47,229 nt of DNA from Symploca sp. SIO2C1 (GTDB lineage: Bacteria > Cyanobacteriota > Cyanobacteriia > Cyanobacteriales > Coleofasciculaceae), in the NCBI GenBank assembly GCA_010692635.1, contig JAAHGL010000041.1, forward strand, positions 1 to 47,229, in the 5' to 3' direction. Below are positions 25,669 to 32,642 of this stretch, one piece after another. The translations under genes and the position numbers were made by a program. The notes under the pieces were generated by a model that ran no database searches, was not told the DNA's origin, and worked only from the letters and a program-made list of their open reading frames with translations. Positions within the stretch are counted from its first letter, which is position 1, and each line of letters begins with the position of its first letter.

Positions 25669-26297
25669 TGGCAAAGAAAAGTTTAACAGACTTGCTGCGT
25701 GAAGAGGTGGACAAATCTCCACAGTTAGCAGCTGACACAGTTCCAGAAACCAACAATGATCAACTTTTAGATCAAGATACTGAAGCAGTAGAAAAAATAC
25801 CAATGAGTACCACCAAATCAATTAGCAATCTTACGAAGGCTCAATTGCAAGCAACAGTAACTGAGTTAAGAGGCGCCCTAAAGAAAGCTCAAGAGGCTTT
25901 AGAGCAAGCCCAAAATCAGCAAGAAAGTTTCGCTAATTTGCAAGAAGCTCTCCAAAATTCACAAAAAAATGAAGCGTCTCTCAAAGAAGAGGTTACTGAG
26001 TTAAAAGCTGATTTGGAACGGCAGGCAAAATCTGTACAGAAACTTGAGGAAGAACTAAAGCAAATGAATCAGATTAAGAAAGAATTTGAGGAAGCTAAAA
26101 AAGCAGCTATTCAACTAGCAGAAACCAATGAAAAATTGACTCAGAAAGTTAACGGTATGAAAAAAGACGATAAAGATATGACATTACAGACGAAAAAATT
26201 GCCAAATCAAAGCCTAGTACCTCACACCCCAAACAGACCAATTCAAAAAGAATCTGATAAACCTGCTGATTTTGCTAAGAAGACTTGGTTGCTTTAA
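25668..26297 (+). CDS. coiled-coil partner of the ParA-like ATPase
   Basis: 209 residues from ATG 25668, starting [18 protein letters not shown]. The start overlaps the parA stop in TAATG, indicating translational coupling; a TTG in frame 12 bases earlier is less likely. Residues about 55-165 are a long charged coiled coil rich in Gln/Glu/Lys (LRGALKKAQEALEQAQNQQE). The C-terminal tail is Pro/Lys-rich and ends ADFAKKTWLL. The short basic N-terminus ([13 protein letters not shown]) would suit the ATPase-stimulating role known for ParB-type partners (inference). No helix-turn-helix is evident, so it may bind a protein cargo, not DNA. I do not recognise the family. Confidence 0.75.
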   Translation: MAKKSLTDLLREEVDKSPQLAADTVPETNNDQLLDQDTEAVEKIPMSTTKSISNLTKAQLQATVTELRGALKKAQEALEQAQNQQESFANLQEALQNSQKNEASLKEEVTELKADLERQAKSVQKLEEELKQMNQIKKEFEEAKKAAIQLAETNEKLTQKVNGMKKDDKDMTLQTKKLPNQSLVPHTPNRPIQKESDKPADFAKKTWLL

Positions 26298-26393
26298 AAG
26301 AAGGCAGAAGGCAGTCTTGATGAAAATTTTTTTATCATCAGGTTATGACAGTAGATTCTTCCCTGTTCCGGAGCCCCCTAACCCTATTTACTA

Positions 26394-27518
26394 TTAAACT
26401 GGGTTAGTCTGTGCTCTTTGTTCAAGTAAGTTACGAATTGAAGTTTTTTCTATAAGTCCTACTAAAACACCATTTTCACGAACTACAGACAACTGATTCA
26501 GTTGTTCTTGTTCTAGGAGCATTACCACTTCCAAAAGGGATTGATCTGATTTAACTATGGTAGAAGTCTCAATTGGCTGCATTAGTTCCCTAACTGTGGT
26601 TATTGACCAATCGGAAGTGGGAATATTTCTCATATCATCAACAGCGATTGCCCCTAAAAGTTGACCTTCTGCATCAGTAACCAGAAACTTACTCCATTCC
26701 CTCTTGCCAATGATATACTCATTCGCAAACTCCCTTAAAGACAAATCTCCTGAAACAATGGGACTGTTGGGAATCACTGCATCCTCTGCTTTAAGATTAG
26801 TTAATTGGTTTTGAATTGTGGCAGACTGGGCAGAACGACCAGCATTTTGTAAGAGAAACCAACCGATCAATAGAGTCCAGATACTACCGAAATTAATGAT
26901 CTCAAAGACGGAGAGTAAACCAATAGCAACCCCCACCCAACCAAAAAACTGACCAACGCGACTAGCAAAAACGACTCCTTTATAGGGATTTCCCGTAATC
27001 TTCCACACCAGAGCCTTGAGAATATTACCGCCATCTAGGGGTAAGCCAGGAATCAGGTTGAACAAAGCCAGAATCAGGTTGAGTTGAGCAATCAATCCGA
27101 CTATAGCGGCTAATGAGCCTGAGAGTTGGGTAGTGACGCCAATAAAGGTTAACAGAATAAATAACACTAGGCTAACAGCTGGACCTGCGATCGCGATCCA
27201 AAATGCTTCTGCTGGAGTCTTTGATTCTTTCTCCAGACTAGCTAAGCCACCAAAGAGAAACAGCGTGATCGATTTAACCTCAATTCCCTGGCGAATGGCA
27301 ACAACGCTATGTCCGAGTTCATGAGCTAAGACAGAGGAAAACAGTAACAGTGCAGTAACTAATCCCAAAAGCCAGGGAAGAACAACACCTAATCCTGGGA
27401 AATTCCCTGCTAATAGACCTCCGTAGCTCCAGGTTACCAGAGCCAAGACTAAAAACCAGGACGGATGTAAATAAAAGGGAATGCCAAATAAATTGCCAAT
27501 ACGAATGCTACCGTTCAT
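26394..27518 (-). CDS. site-2 protease family (M50) metalloprotease with CBS domains
   Basis: A 374-residue membrane protease. The zinc ligands are HELGH at residues 66-70 and LDGG (161-164, in PGLPLDGGNIL). About six membrane segments lie in the first 225 residues. Two CBS-like domains follow (about 245-370; REFANEYIIGKREWSKFLVTD and VKSDQSLLEVVMLLEQEQLNQL). Such Rip3/S2P proteins cleave transmembrane anchors of regulators within the membrane, and CBS domains may sense adenine nucleotides. The start ATG 27518 gives MNGSIRIGNLFGIPFYLHPSW, the standard family N-terminus. No substrate candidate is adjacent. Confidence 0.92.
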   Translation of the reverse strand: MNGSIRIGNLFGIPFYLHPSWFLVLALVTWSYGGLLAGNFPGLGVVLPWLLGLVTALLLFSSVLAHELGHSVVAIRQGIEVKSITLFLFGGLASLEKESKTPAEAFWIAIAGPAVSLVLFILLTFIGVTTQLSGSLAAIVGLIAQLNLILALFNLIPGLPLDGGNILKALVWKITGNPYKGVVFASRVGQFFGWVGVAIGLLSVFEIINFGSIWTLLIGWFLLQNAGRSAQSATIQNQLTNLKAEDAVIPNSPIVSGDLSLREFANEYIIGKREWSKFLVTDAEGQLLGAIAVDDMRNIPTSDWSITTVRELMQPIETSTIVKSDQSLLEVVMLLEQEQLNQLSVVRENGVLVGLIEKTSIRNLLEQRAQTNPV

Positions 27519-27783
27519 ACAACTACCTCAAATTCTTATATTTAAGACGTTTTTTTAGTGTCGTCTTTTTCTCTTGCTTATATTGTAACGAAATGTAAAA
27601 TATGCCCTCATCTCTTAGCTGTCGTAAGATCCGTCCACTACAGTTCGGTTTTAGACATTAAAGTTATCTAGCTCATCCCCGTTAGTATCGGCATAATAGA
27701 GATAAGAATAGTATTTCCTGCGTTAAGCAGCATGATATTTCTAGATGAGACAAAACATTCTCTATACTAATAATAACTAGCCC

Positions 27784-28287
27784 ATGTCTGTCCTGGAAAA
27801 CAAAACTCCTCCCTTCTACCGTCAAGAAGATGTCCAGCAAATCCTCAATTTAGCGATTGCTCGTCAAGCTGATCAAGGGGAACTTTCCCGGGAGCAACTT
27901 GTGGAAATTGCTATTGAATTAGGTATTTCCACAGAAAATATCCTGCAAGCTGAAGAGGAATGGATGCTTCGGCAACAAGAACAACAAAAACGTCAGGAAT
28001 TCAATCTCTATCGGAGTATTCAACTGAAGAAAAATTTTGGTAAGTTTATCATAATTAATGCTTTCTTAATAGTTATTAATTTGCTAAGTGCGGGACAGCT
28101 TTCTTGGTCACTATATATTTTATTATTTTGGGGAATGACCTTAGGGGTCAAGGTTTGGAATAATTATCAATTACAAGGCGAAGAATACGAGCAGGTCTTC
28201 TATAAATGGTATCGCAAGCAACAAATTACAGAAGTTGCTAACTCCATTTATACTCGTGTTAATAACTGGATAAAAAGTTTGAATTGA
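27784..28287 (+). CDS. 2TM-domain membrane protein
   Basis: 167 residues. The N-terminal helical segment (YRQEDVQQILNLAIARQAD, ELSREQLVEIAIELGI) resembles the short helical domains found in front of 2TM proteins. Two hydrophobic segments at about 85-105 and 108-125 follow, and a basic/aromatic C-terminal tail carries YKWYRKQQ. It is probably inner-membrane anchored with both ends in the cytoplasm. Function unknown. It is transcribed away from the M50 gene across 265 bases. Confidence 0.75.
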   Translation: MSVLENKTPPFYRQEDVQQILNLAIARQADQGELSREQLVEIAIELGISTENILQAEEEWMLRQQEQQKRQEFNLYRSIQLKKNFGKFIIINAFLIVINLLSAGQLSWSLYILLFWGMTLGVKVWNNYQLQGEEYEQVFYKWYRKQQITEVANSIYTRVNNWIKSLN

Positions 28288-28343
28288 ACGATAATACGAA
28301 GATTTTAGATTCTAGATTTTAGATTTTTGTACCTTACACAATT

Positions 28344-29417
28344 ATGCCAACACCTTTTTTACTCAGTCGTGTACTACTGCGCTTCCATAATAAACCTGAT
28401 GACCTACGAGAAGATCTGTCTGCTGCTGTCTTGACGAGCGATGGTAGTTTGTGGTTTGGCTCTGATGAATTCCTCACAATTGAGCGGTTATCTCCTGTAG
28501 AGCCATATATTTTTGGAGAACACCAGTCATTTGCTGTTGGAGATTTTGTCAAGCTATTTAATCAAAAAGACGAAATCGATATTGAAGGGATGGATTATGC
28601 GAACAATTACCTATGGCTAACAGGTTCCCATAGTACAAAGCGGAAAAAACCAAAAGGTAAACAAACTGGGACTGATCTAGAAAGACTCGCCACGATTAAG
28701 ACTGAATTTAACCGTTATTTACTCGCTCGTATCCCTGTATTTGAAGGGGAATTATTTAAGTCATGCTCCCACCCAGATAATCCGGATGCAAAGCTGACAG
28801 CAGGATGTTTACAGCAAACAGAAAATAGCAATATACTCATAGATGCTCTCAAAAAAGATATTCATCTAGGTCCATTTTTAAATTTTCCTCTTCCCAGTAA
28901 AGAAAATGGATTTGATATTGAAGGATTAGCTGTACATCAGGATAGAGTTTTCTTAGGATTCCGTGGACCTGTGCTGCGAGGTTGGGCTGTTATTCTGGAA
29001 ATAGAAGTTGAAGAGAAAAAAACAGGAGTTTTAACGCTAAAAGAAATTGGTGAAGCCGGAGCTCTCTACAGAAAGCATTTTGTTTACTTGAATGGTCTGG
29101 GTGTGCGGGAATTATGTTTTAAGGGTGAAGATATGATTATTTTAGCCGGACCAACTATGGATCTACAAGGAGATATGCGAGTCTTCTTGCTCAAGGATGC
29201 CTTAGCTCTTGCTGAAGATAGTATATCTGGTCAGGAATCGGGAAATTTGGAGGTATTATTTGACATTCCTGTTACCAGTGCCTTAGGTAATGCTGAAGGG
29301 TTGGCGCTATTTCCCTGTTTGGGAGAGTCAGATTCACTTTTGGTTGTTTATGACTCCCCTGATGAGGCGAGAAAAGTGGGAAAAAATTCAATCTATGCAG
29401 ATGTCTTTAGATTGTAG
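28344..29417 (+). CDS. DUF3616 domain protein
   Basis: 357 residues. DIEGMDYANNYLWLTGSHS, the later FDIEGLAVHQDRVFLGFRGPVLRGWA and ALGNAEGLALFP are repeated beta-propeller-like strands typical of DUF3616 proteins. No signal peptide is seen. Ligand and activity are unknown for the family. It starts 56 bases after the 2TM gene, past a short TTTTAGATT repeat, and may be cotranscribed with it. Confidence 0.8.
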   Translation: MPTPFLLSRVLLRFHNKPDDLREDLSAAVLTSDGSLWFGSDEFLTIERLSPVEPYIFGEHQSFAVGDFVKLFNQKDEIDIEGMDYANNYLWLTGSHSTKRKKPKGKQTGTDLERLATIKTEFNRYLLARIPVFEGELFKSCSHPDNPDAKLTAGCLQQTENSNILIDALKKDIHLGPFLNFPLPSKENGFDIEGLAVHQDRVFLGFRGPVLRGWAVILEIEVEEKKTGVLTLKEIGEAGALYRKHFVYLNGLGVRELCFKGEDMIILAGPTMDLQGDMRVFLLKDALALAEDSISGQESGNLEVLFDIPVTSALGNAEGLALFPCLGESDSLLVVYDSPDEARKVGKNSIYADVFRL

Positions 29418-29539
29418 AGACATTCAAGGGAACGTTTCTACAAGGTAGACAAGGACAGGCAAGATGCCTGTTCCACAAGAGTTTTATCAATTATCAATGG
29501 ATAATTGATAATTGCTATAGTCGCTTTAAAAGAAAAAAA

Positions 29540-29662
29540 ATGATGACAGAAACAACCTTTGCAGAAATATTAGAATCAGCTGAACAACTTCCCAATGAAT
29601 CGTTTGAACATCCTTACCGCTTAAAACTTTCATACTTTCATTCCTCTTCAAGGGTATCCTGA
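29540..29662 (+). pseudogene. truncated antitoxin-like fragment
   Basis: A 40-codon frame begins MMTETTFAEILESAEQLPNE, which resembles the N-terminus of small cyanobacterial antitoxins that continue for about 30 more residues. Here it runs into unrelated sequence and stops inside the 3' end of the convergent gene at 29638. Probably a remnant; it could also be a tiny real protein. Confidence 0.35.
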
Positions 29663-30042
29663 ATAAGTACTTTTATATAATCATCGGGTGGGCGCTTTTC
29701 ATACTGCTCATGGTTAAAAATGAATAACAGATGAACCTTATATTCATCCCGATTAACAAGGTACACGATTCTAACCTGACCACTTTCACCTTTCCCGATT
29801 TTGAATCGTATTTTTCTAAATTCAAGAGAACTGGGTAGTTTGAGCTTCTTGGGTAAAGGTTCCGGTTCAGAACTGACAGAAGAGTTAAGAAAAAAGGGAT
29901 CTTCTACAATCTCCTTAAGGATTTCCTTGACTTTTTCCTGTAGAGCCTTCTTGTCTGACAGGTTTTTCTTGAAGCGTTGGCTTTTAGATAGCTTATCTAA
30001 ACTGGCTTGAAAACTCGGCGCGTACTTAAGCGAAAATTGCAT
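29638..30042 (-). CDS. putative toxin of a Panacea-type toxin-antitoxin pair (RelE/ParE-like)
   Basis: 134 residues, beginning MQFSLKYAPSFQASLDKLSK, a RelE/ParE-like opening. A basic helix (QEKVKEILKEIVEDPF) follows, then beta strands LEFRKIRFKIGKG, VRIVYLVNRDEYKVHLLFIF and a C-terminal YEKRPPDDY. This order fits an mRNA-interferase or gyrase-type ParE/RelE fold, although strict catalytic residues cannot be read by eye. The ATG lies inside the last codons of the upstream Panacea-domain gene (17-base overlap). The organisation of the pair is antitoxin first, toxin second. The toxin class is inferred; the coupling is seen directly. Confidence 0.65.
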   Translation of the reverse strand: MQFSLKYAPSFQASLDKLSKSQRFKKNLSDKKALQEKVKEILKEIVEDPFFLNSSVSSEPEPLPKKLKLPSSLEFRKIRFKIGKGESGQVRIVYLVNRDEYKVHLLFIFNHEQYEKRPPDDYIKVLIQDTLEEE

Positions 30043-30610
30043 CTACCCACTCATCAATATCTTCAACAGCCAAATCCTCAGAAGCTTTCCCAGACAGAGC
30101 ATCCGTCAAAACTACCTCAATCATCTTTTGGTATTCAGGGTGCGATCGCTCAATATCATCTAGCATTTGCTCACCAAAATCTTTCATATCATTGAGCGAT
30201 AGTGGATTTTGCGACGGAGCATCAGCAGGTAAATCTCCCCTAGCATTTTGCCACGGAAATTCTTGGTGAGTCATATCGCTTAACTTGTAAGCATGATGTT
30301 CCCCTAGGAAACACCAAACCTCACCCATTAGATCAGTGATGTTCTTCGGAAACTCCGGTAAATTATCGATCAAAGGAACAGGTAATTGCTGATTTTTAAA
30401 TTCTTTGTACTGGGTGTAAACTGGAGGACAGACTGGTCCGTATCTCCAAGCTTGAATCTCATCCTCAAAAAGAGGTTCTTCATAGAGAGCAAGGTAAAGG
30501 CACTGCAAATAGTACACTAACTTATTCACCTTCATGTTGGTCATCTCACTAGAAAGACCATCCTGAGCTGCTTGGAAGATAAATAACTTGGCGATGTCTA
30601 AACACTCCAT
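30026..30610 (-). CDS. Panacea-domain (DUF4065/SocA-like) antitoxin
   Basis: 194 residues from ATG 30610, with GGAG nine bases upstream; a TTG at 30625 is the alternative. The core MECLDIAKLFIFQA...MKVNKLVYYLQCLYLALY and DEIQAWRYGPVCPPVYTQYK is the hallmark of the Panacea domain. That domain neutralises many unrelated toxins and also includes the ClpXP adaptor SocA. It overlaps the downstream toxin-like gene by 17 bases. The pair is predicted to be a hyperpromiscuous-antitoxin TA module; which process the toxin attacks is unknown. Confidence 0.85.
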   Translation of the reverse strand: MECLDIAKLFIFQAAQDGLSSEMTNMKVNKLVYYLQCLYLALYEEPLFEDEIQAWRYGPVCPPVYTQYKEFKNQQLPVPLIDNLPEFPKNITDLMGEVWCFLGEHHAYKLSDMTHQEFPWQNARGDLPADAPSQNPLSLNDMKDFGEQMLDDIERSHPEYQKMIEVVLTDALSGKASEDLAVEDIDEWVDAIFA

Positions 30611-30912
30611 CAAACTATTCTCCAAAGCACACTACTTTTATTATATCTCTTTACAATCCCCTCAAATGCTCTCTAAACAAGGCTTTAATGTCGATTGCTC
30701 TTTTAATAAGGTATGCTTAGAATTCAGTTACAACATGGCGAGATTCGGTAATAGCAACCATTCTCGAAAGACCTAATCAAGGACTTGGTTCTGCAGAATC
30801 CAGTTGTAGCAAGCCTTAATACAGTGATTTGTATCAACCCGTTTATTCTTGAACTTATGATCAAATTCATCTGTGCTGGTTCTGGAGCTGTCTTGGGCGG
30901 AGTAGCATTCGC

Positions 30913-31040
30913 GGCGGGATGATCTGTTGGTTTTAGATCACTCTGTCCGACTTATCCCGTACTAAGCTCGCTATCTGGATTCTCGGGAATCAATCCATTA
31001 GGGCTGAATGCTGCTGAGGGTTCGACTCCCTCGCCCGCCA
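30913..31040 (+). ncRNA. tRNA-like sequence with an over-long central part (possible tRNA relic)
   Basis: The 3' part is a textbook T-arm: GAGGG-TTCGACT-CCCTC at 31016-31032, followed by acceptor strand GCCCGCC and discriminator A (31033-31040). GGCGGGA at 30913-30919 pairs with it for six bases. TG then follows, and a D-arm ATCT-GTTGGTTTT-AGAT (30922-30938) with the GG pair in the loop. Between D and T arms lie 77 bases instead of about 25-40, with no canonical anticodon arm; a hairpin TGGATT/AATCCA is at 30976-30997. It may be a tRNA disrupted by insertion, an intron-containing tRNA or a tRNA-like RNA. Confidence 0.4.
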
Positions 31041-31081
31041 CTGTAAAGAATTAATTTCGATCACCTTTGATTCAGTAATAG

Positions 31082-31160
31082 GTAGGTTGGGTGAAGCGAT
31101 AGCGTAACCCAACAGTCCTCGCATATTCCGTTGGGTTTCACTTCGTTCCACCCAACCTAC
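31082..31160. repeat. GTAGGTTGGGT inverted-repeat element
   Basis: GTAGGTTGGGTGAAGCGATA at the left end and TTCCACCCAACCTAC at the right, with inner ACCCAACA / TTGGGTTTC arms. It is the most complete of three copies in the window and can form a long imperfect hairpin. Confidence 0.8.
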
Positions 31161-31259
31161 GGTTTTAGTGGTGCCACAGCACGACTAGACTGTTTCAGCT
31201 ACTGGTGTTAGCTAAACTTCTTTTTCAGCAACCACTATCCTTAACCTAATACCTACTTC

Positions 31260-31408
31260 TAGAACACCGATTCAATATTCTTATTTTCGACACAATCCCA
31301 CATCTTAGGGCGAAGCATTCGGACAGAAAAACTAGGACTTGACCGGTAAATTCTCGCCCGAATGCTTCGCCCCTACACTTATATTTTGGCTACTGAATTG
31401 GTGTTCTA
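31260..31408. mobile_element. MITE-like element with TAGAACACC inverted repeats, TA target type
   Basis: TAGAACACCGATTCA at the left end and TGAATTGGTGTTCTA at the right are near-perfect 15-bp inverted ends. Inside, GGGCGAAGCATTCGG and CCGAATGCTTCGCCC form a second, perfect inverted pair. The ends fit TA duplication (IS630/Tc1-like, inference). The right-hand TA plus the following base of the end form the TAG stop of the rubrerythrin gene. Confidence 0.75.
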
Positions 31409-32122
31409 AGCTGCAGCAGGTTCTTCATAGGGAATAAATGTACTCTTCTTTGCACCGCAAATAGGGCAACTCCAATCCTCTGGAATCTCTGCAAAAGGCG
31501 TACCAGGGGCTATACCTGAGTCAGGATCGCCAGTTACTGGATCGTAAATCATAGAGCATTGTCGGCAAATCCACTTTTGAACCGCTGGATCATCACTGGT
31601 GTAACCTGGTTGAGGGGTTTCACCGGATAGGGTGTTGAGTGCTTCGGTGTAGCGACGGGCATGATACTCTTCAATACTGGTGAGCAAGCCAAAGTTGTGG
31701 GCAGCTTTACGAAATATAGCCGCATGTTGACGAGATTCCTCTCCTTGAGCCTCAAACTCGGCAGCGGCATCACCGTCACGATCCTCCCGTGCTGCCTCAG
31801 CAAAACCAGGATACATGGTTGTATACTCGTAAGTCTCTCCCTCAATTGCTAGTTCCAGGCAACGCCCAGCAATCTTCTTTTTCTCCTCTTCACTCAGAGC
31901 AGACACATCATCCACTGCCAACTCAGGGTGAATTAAACGAAAATGAGCAAAGGCATGTTCAGTTTCTTGAGCCGCAGTTTCTTTAAATAACTTAGATAGA
32001 TCCTTGAAACCTAAACTGCGAGCTACCTCAGCAAAAAACAAATATTTGCGATTGGCCATTGACTCACCAGCAAAGGCTTCGTCTAGATTCTTAGCGGTAT
32101 TTGAGTTACTTAAATCCATCAT
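31406..32122 (-). CDS. rubrerythrin
   Basis: 238 residues. The N-terminal ferritin-like four-helix bundle carries diiron ligands E20, E53 and H56 (AQETEHAFAH), E97-region GETYEY and E129/H133 (GEESRQHAA). The C-terminal rubredoxin domain has Cys186/189 (ICRQC) and Cys219/222 (CPICG). Rubrerythrins reduce hydrogen peroxide in the cytoplasm, using electrons that pass through the rubredoxin iron. Two adjacent ATGs are possible starts (32122 and 32119). The stop codon is shared with the end of a MITE-like element. It is a single-gene unit with no visible partner. Confidence 0.95.
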   Translation of the reverse strand: MMDLSNSNTAKNLDEAFAGESMANRKYLFFAEVARSLGFKDLSKLFKETAAQETEHAFAHFRLIHPELAVDDVSALSEEEKKKIAGRCLELAIEGETYEYTTMYPGFAEAAREDRDGDAAAEFEAQGEESRQHAAIFRKAAHNFGLLTSIEEYHARRYTEALNTLSGETPQPGYTSDDPAVQKWICRQCSMIYDPVTGDPDSGIAPGTPFAEIPEDWSCPICGAKKSTFIPYEEPAAA

Positions 32123-32226
32123 GTTTTACCCTTTTCCAAAACATCAACAATAATCTATTGCATCGTATTAAGCTTGACAAGCCACCACAATATACAGAGT
32201 GCGATCGCAAGTGATAAAAATGTGCA

Positions 32227-32289
32227 TTAATCGTTGATATTCCTCATGCAATCAATAAACCAGAGTAAAGCATGGGTATCTAGTAACAT
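32227..32289 (-). pseudogene. truncated PIN-domain (VapC-like) toxin
   Basis: The ATG follows directly on the antitoxin's TAG stop and encodes MLLDTHALLWFIDCMRNIND before TAA. MLLDTHALLWFID is the conserved PIN-domain start with the first catalytic aspartate. An intact toxin would run about 125 residues, so nearly all catalytic acids are missing. The antitoxin in front is intact. Confidence 0.8.
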
Positions 32290-32508
32290 CTACATGTAGT
32301 CCTTAAAGTCTTCGAGTGGAGCATCGAAGTCATCTGACATCCAAACTTTTCCCTTTAATAGCCCTGCCTTACGCTTTTTATTGAACGTTTCTTCTTGGGG
32401 CAATGCTTTTGCATATTTCTCCACCAAAAACTCGATGTAGTGCAGCACTTCTGTTCGCAATGATTCTGGTAATTCTTCCAACTTTTCTAAAATTAAAGGT
32501 TGTACCAT
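32290..32508 (-). CDS. DUF2281-type antitoxin
   Basis: 72 residues: MVQPLILEKLEELPESLRTE begins the conserved helix pair, followed by VLHYIEFLVEKYAK and an acidic tail with GKVWMSDDFDAPLEDFKDYM-like residues, which are typical of antitoxins next to PIN toxins. The cognate toxin immediately downstream is reduced to 20 codons, so this is an orphan antitoxin. It may survive by chance or protect against a related toxin elsewhere. Confidence 0.85.
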   Translation of the reverse strand: MVQPLILEKLEELPESLRTEVLHYIEFLVEKYAKALPQEETFNKKRKAGLLKGKVWMSDDFDAPLEDFKDYM

Positions 32509-32589
32509 TATTTTGTCTCCTAAGTCTAGCTGCTGCTGATAACCTCTTTTAATTATGGTTTCAACCTTGAAAATAACCTAAACAAAACT

Positions 32590-32637
32590 AAAAATTCCAC
32601 CTAAAACCTAACACCTAAAACCTAAAACCTAACACCT
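32590..32637. repeat. heptamer STRR array (CCTAAAA / CCTAACA)
   Basis: Six to seven CCTAAMA units end six bases from the stop of the TPR gene. Confidence 0.85.
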
Positions 32638-32642
32638 TTGAT

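Noticed and set aside
25036-26297. McdAB carboxysome-positioning pair
   Set aside because: The ATPase keeps the Walker A signature lysine, the partner shows no McdB features I can recognise, and no carboxysome genes are nearby; kept as an unassigned ParA module.
30976-31050. Possible cobalamin riboswitch (GGGAAT..., GCCCGCCACTGTAA)
   Set aside because: Some B12-like strings occur, but the B12 box and the remaining core do not follow, no cobalamin gene is downstream, and the same bases form a better T-arm and acceptor strand.
30626-31080. tmRNA
   Set aside because: The 3' end is tRNA-like, but there is no tag-peptide reading frame, the typical 5' GGGGCTG start is missing and the length is too short.
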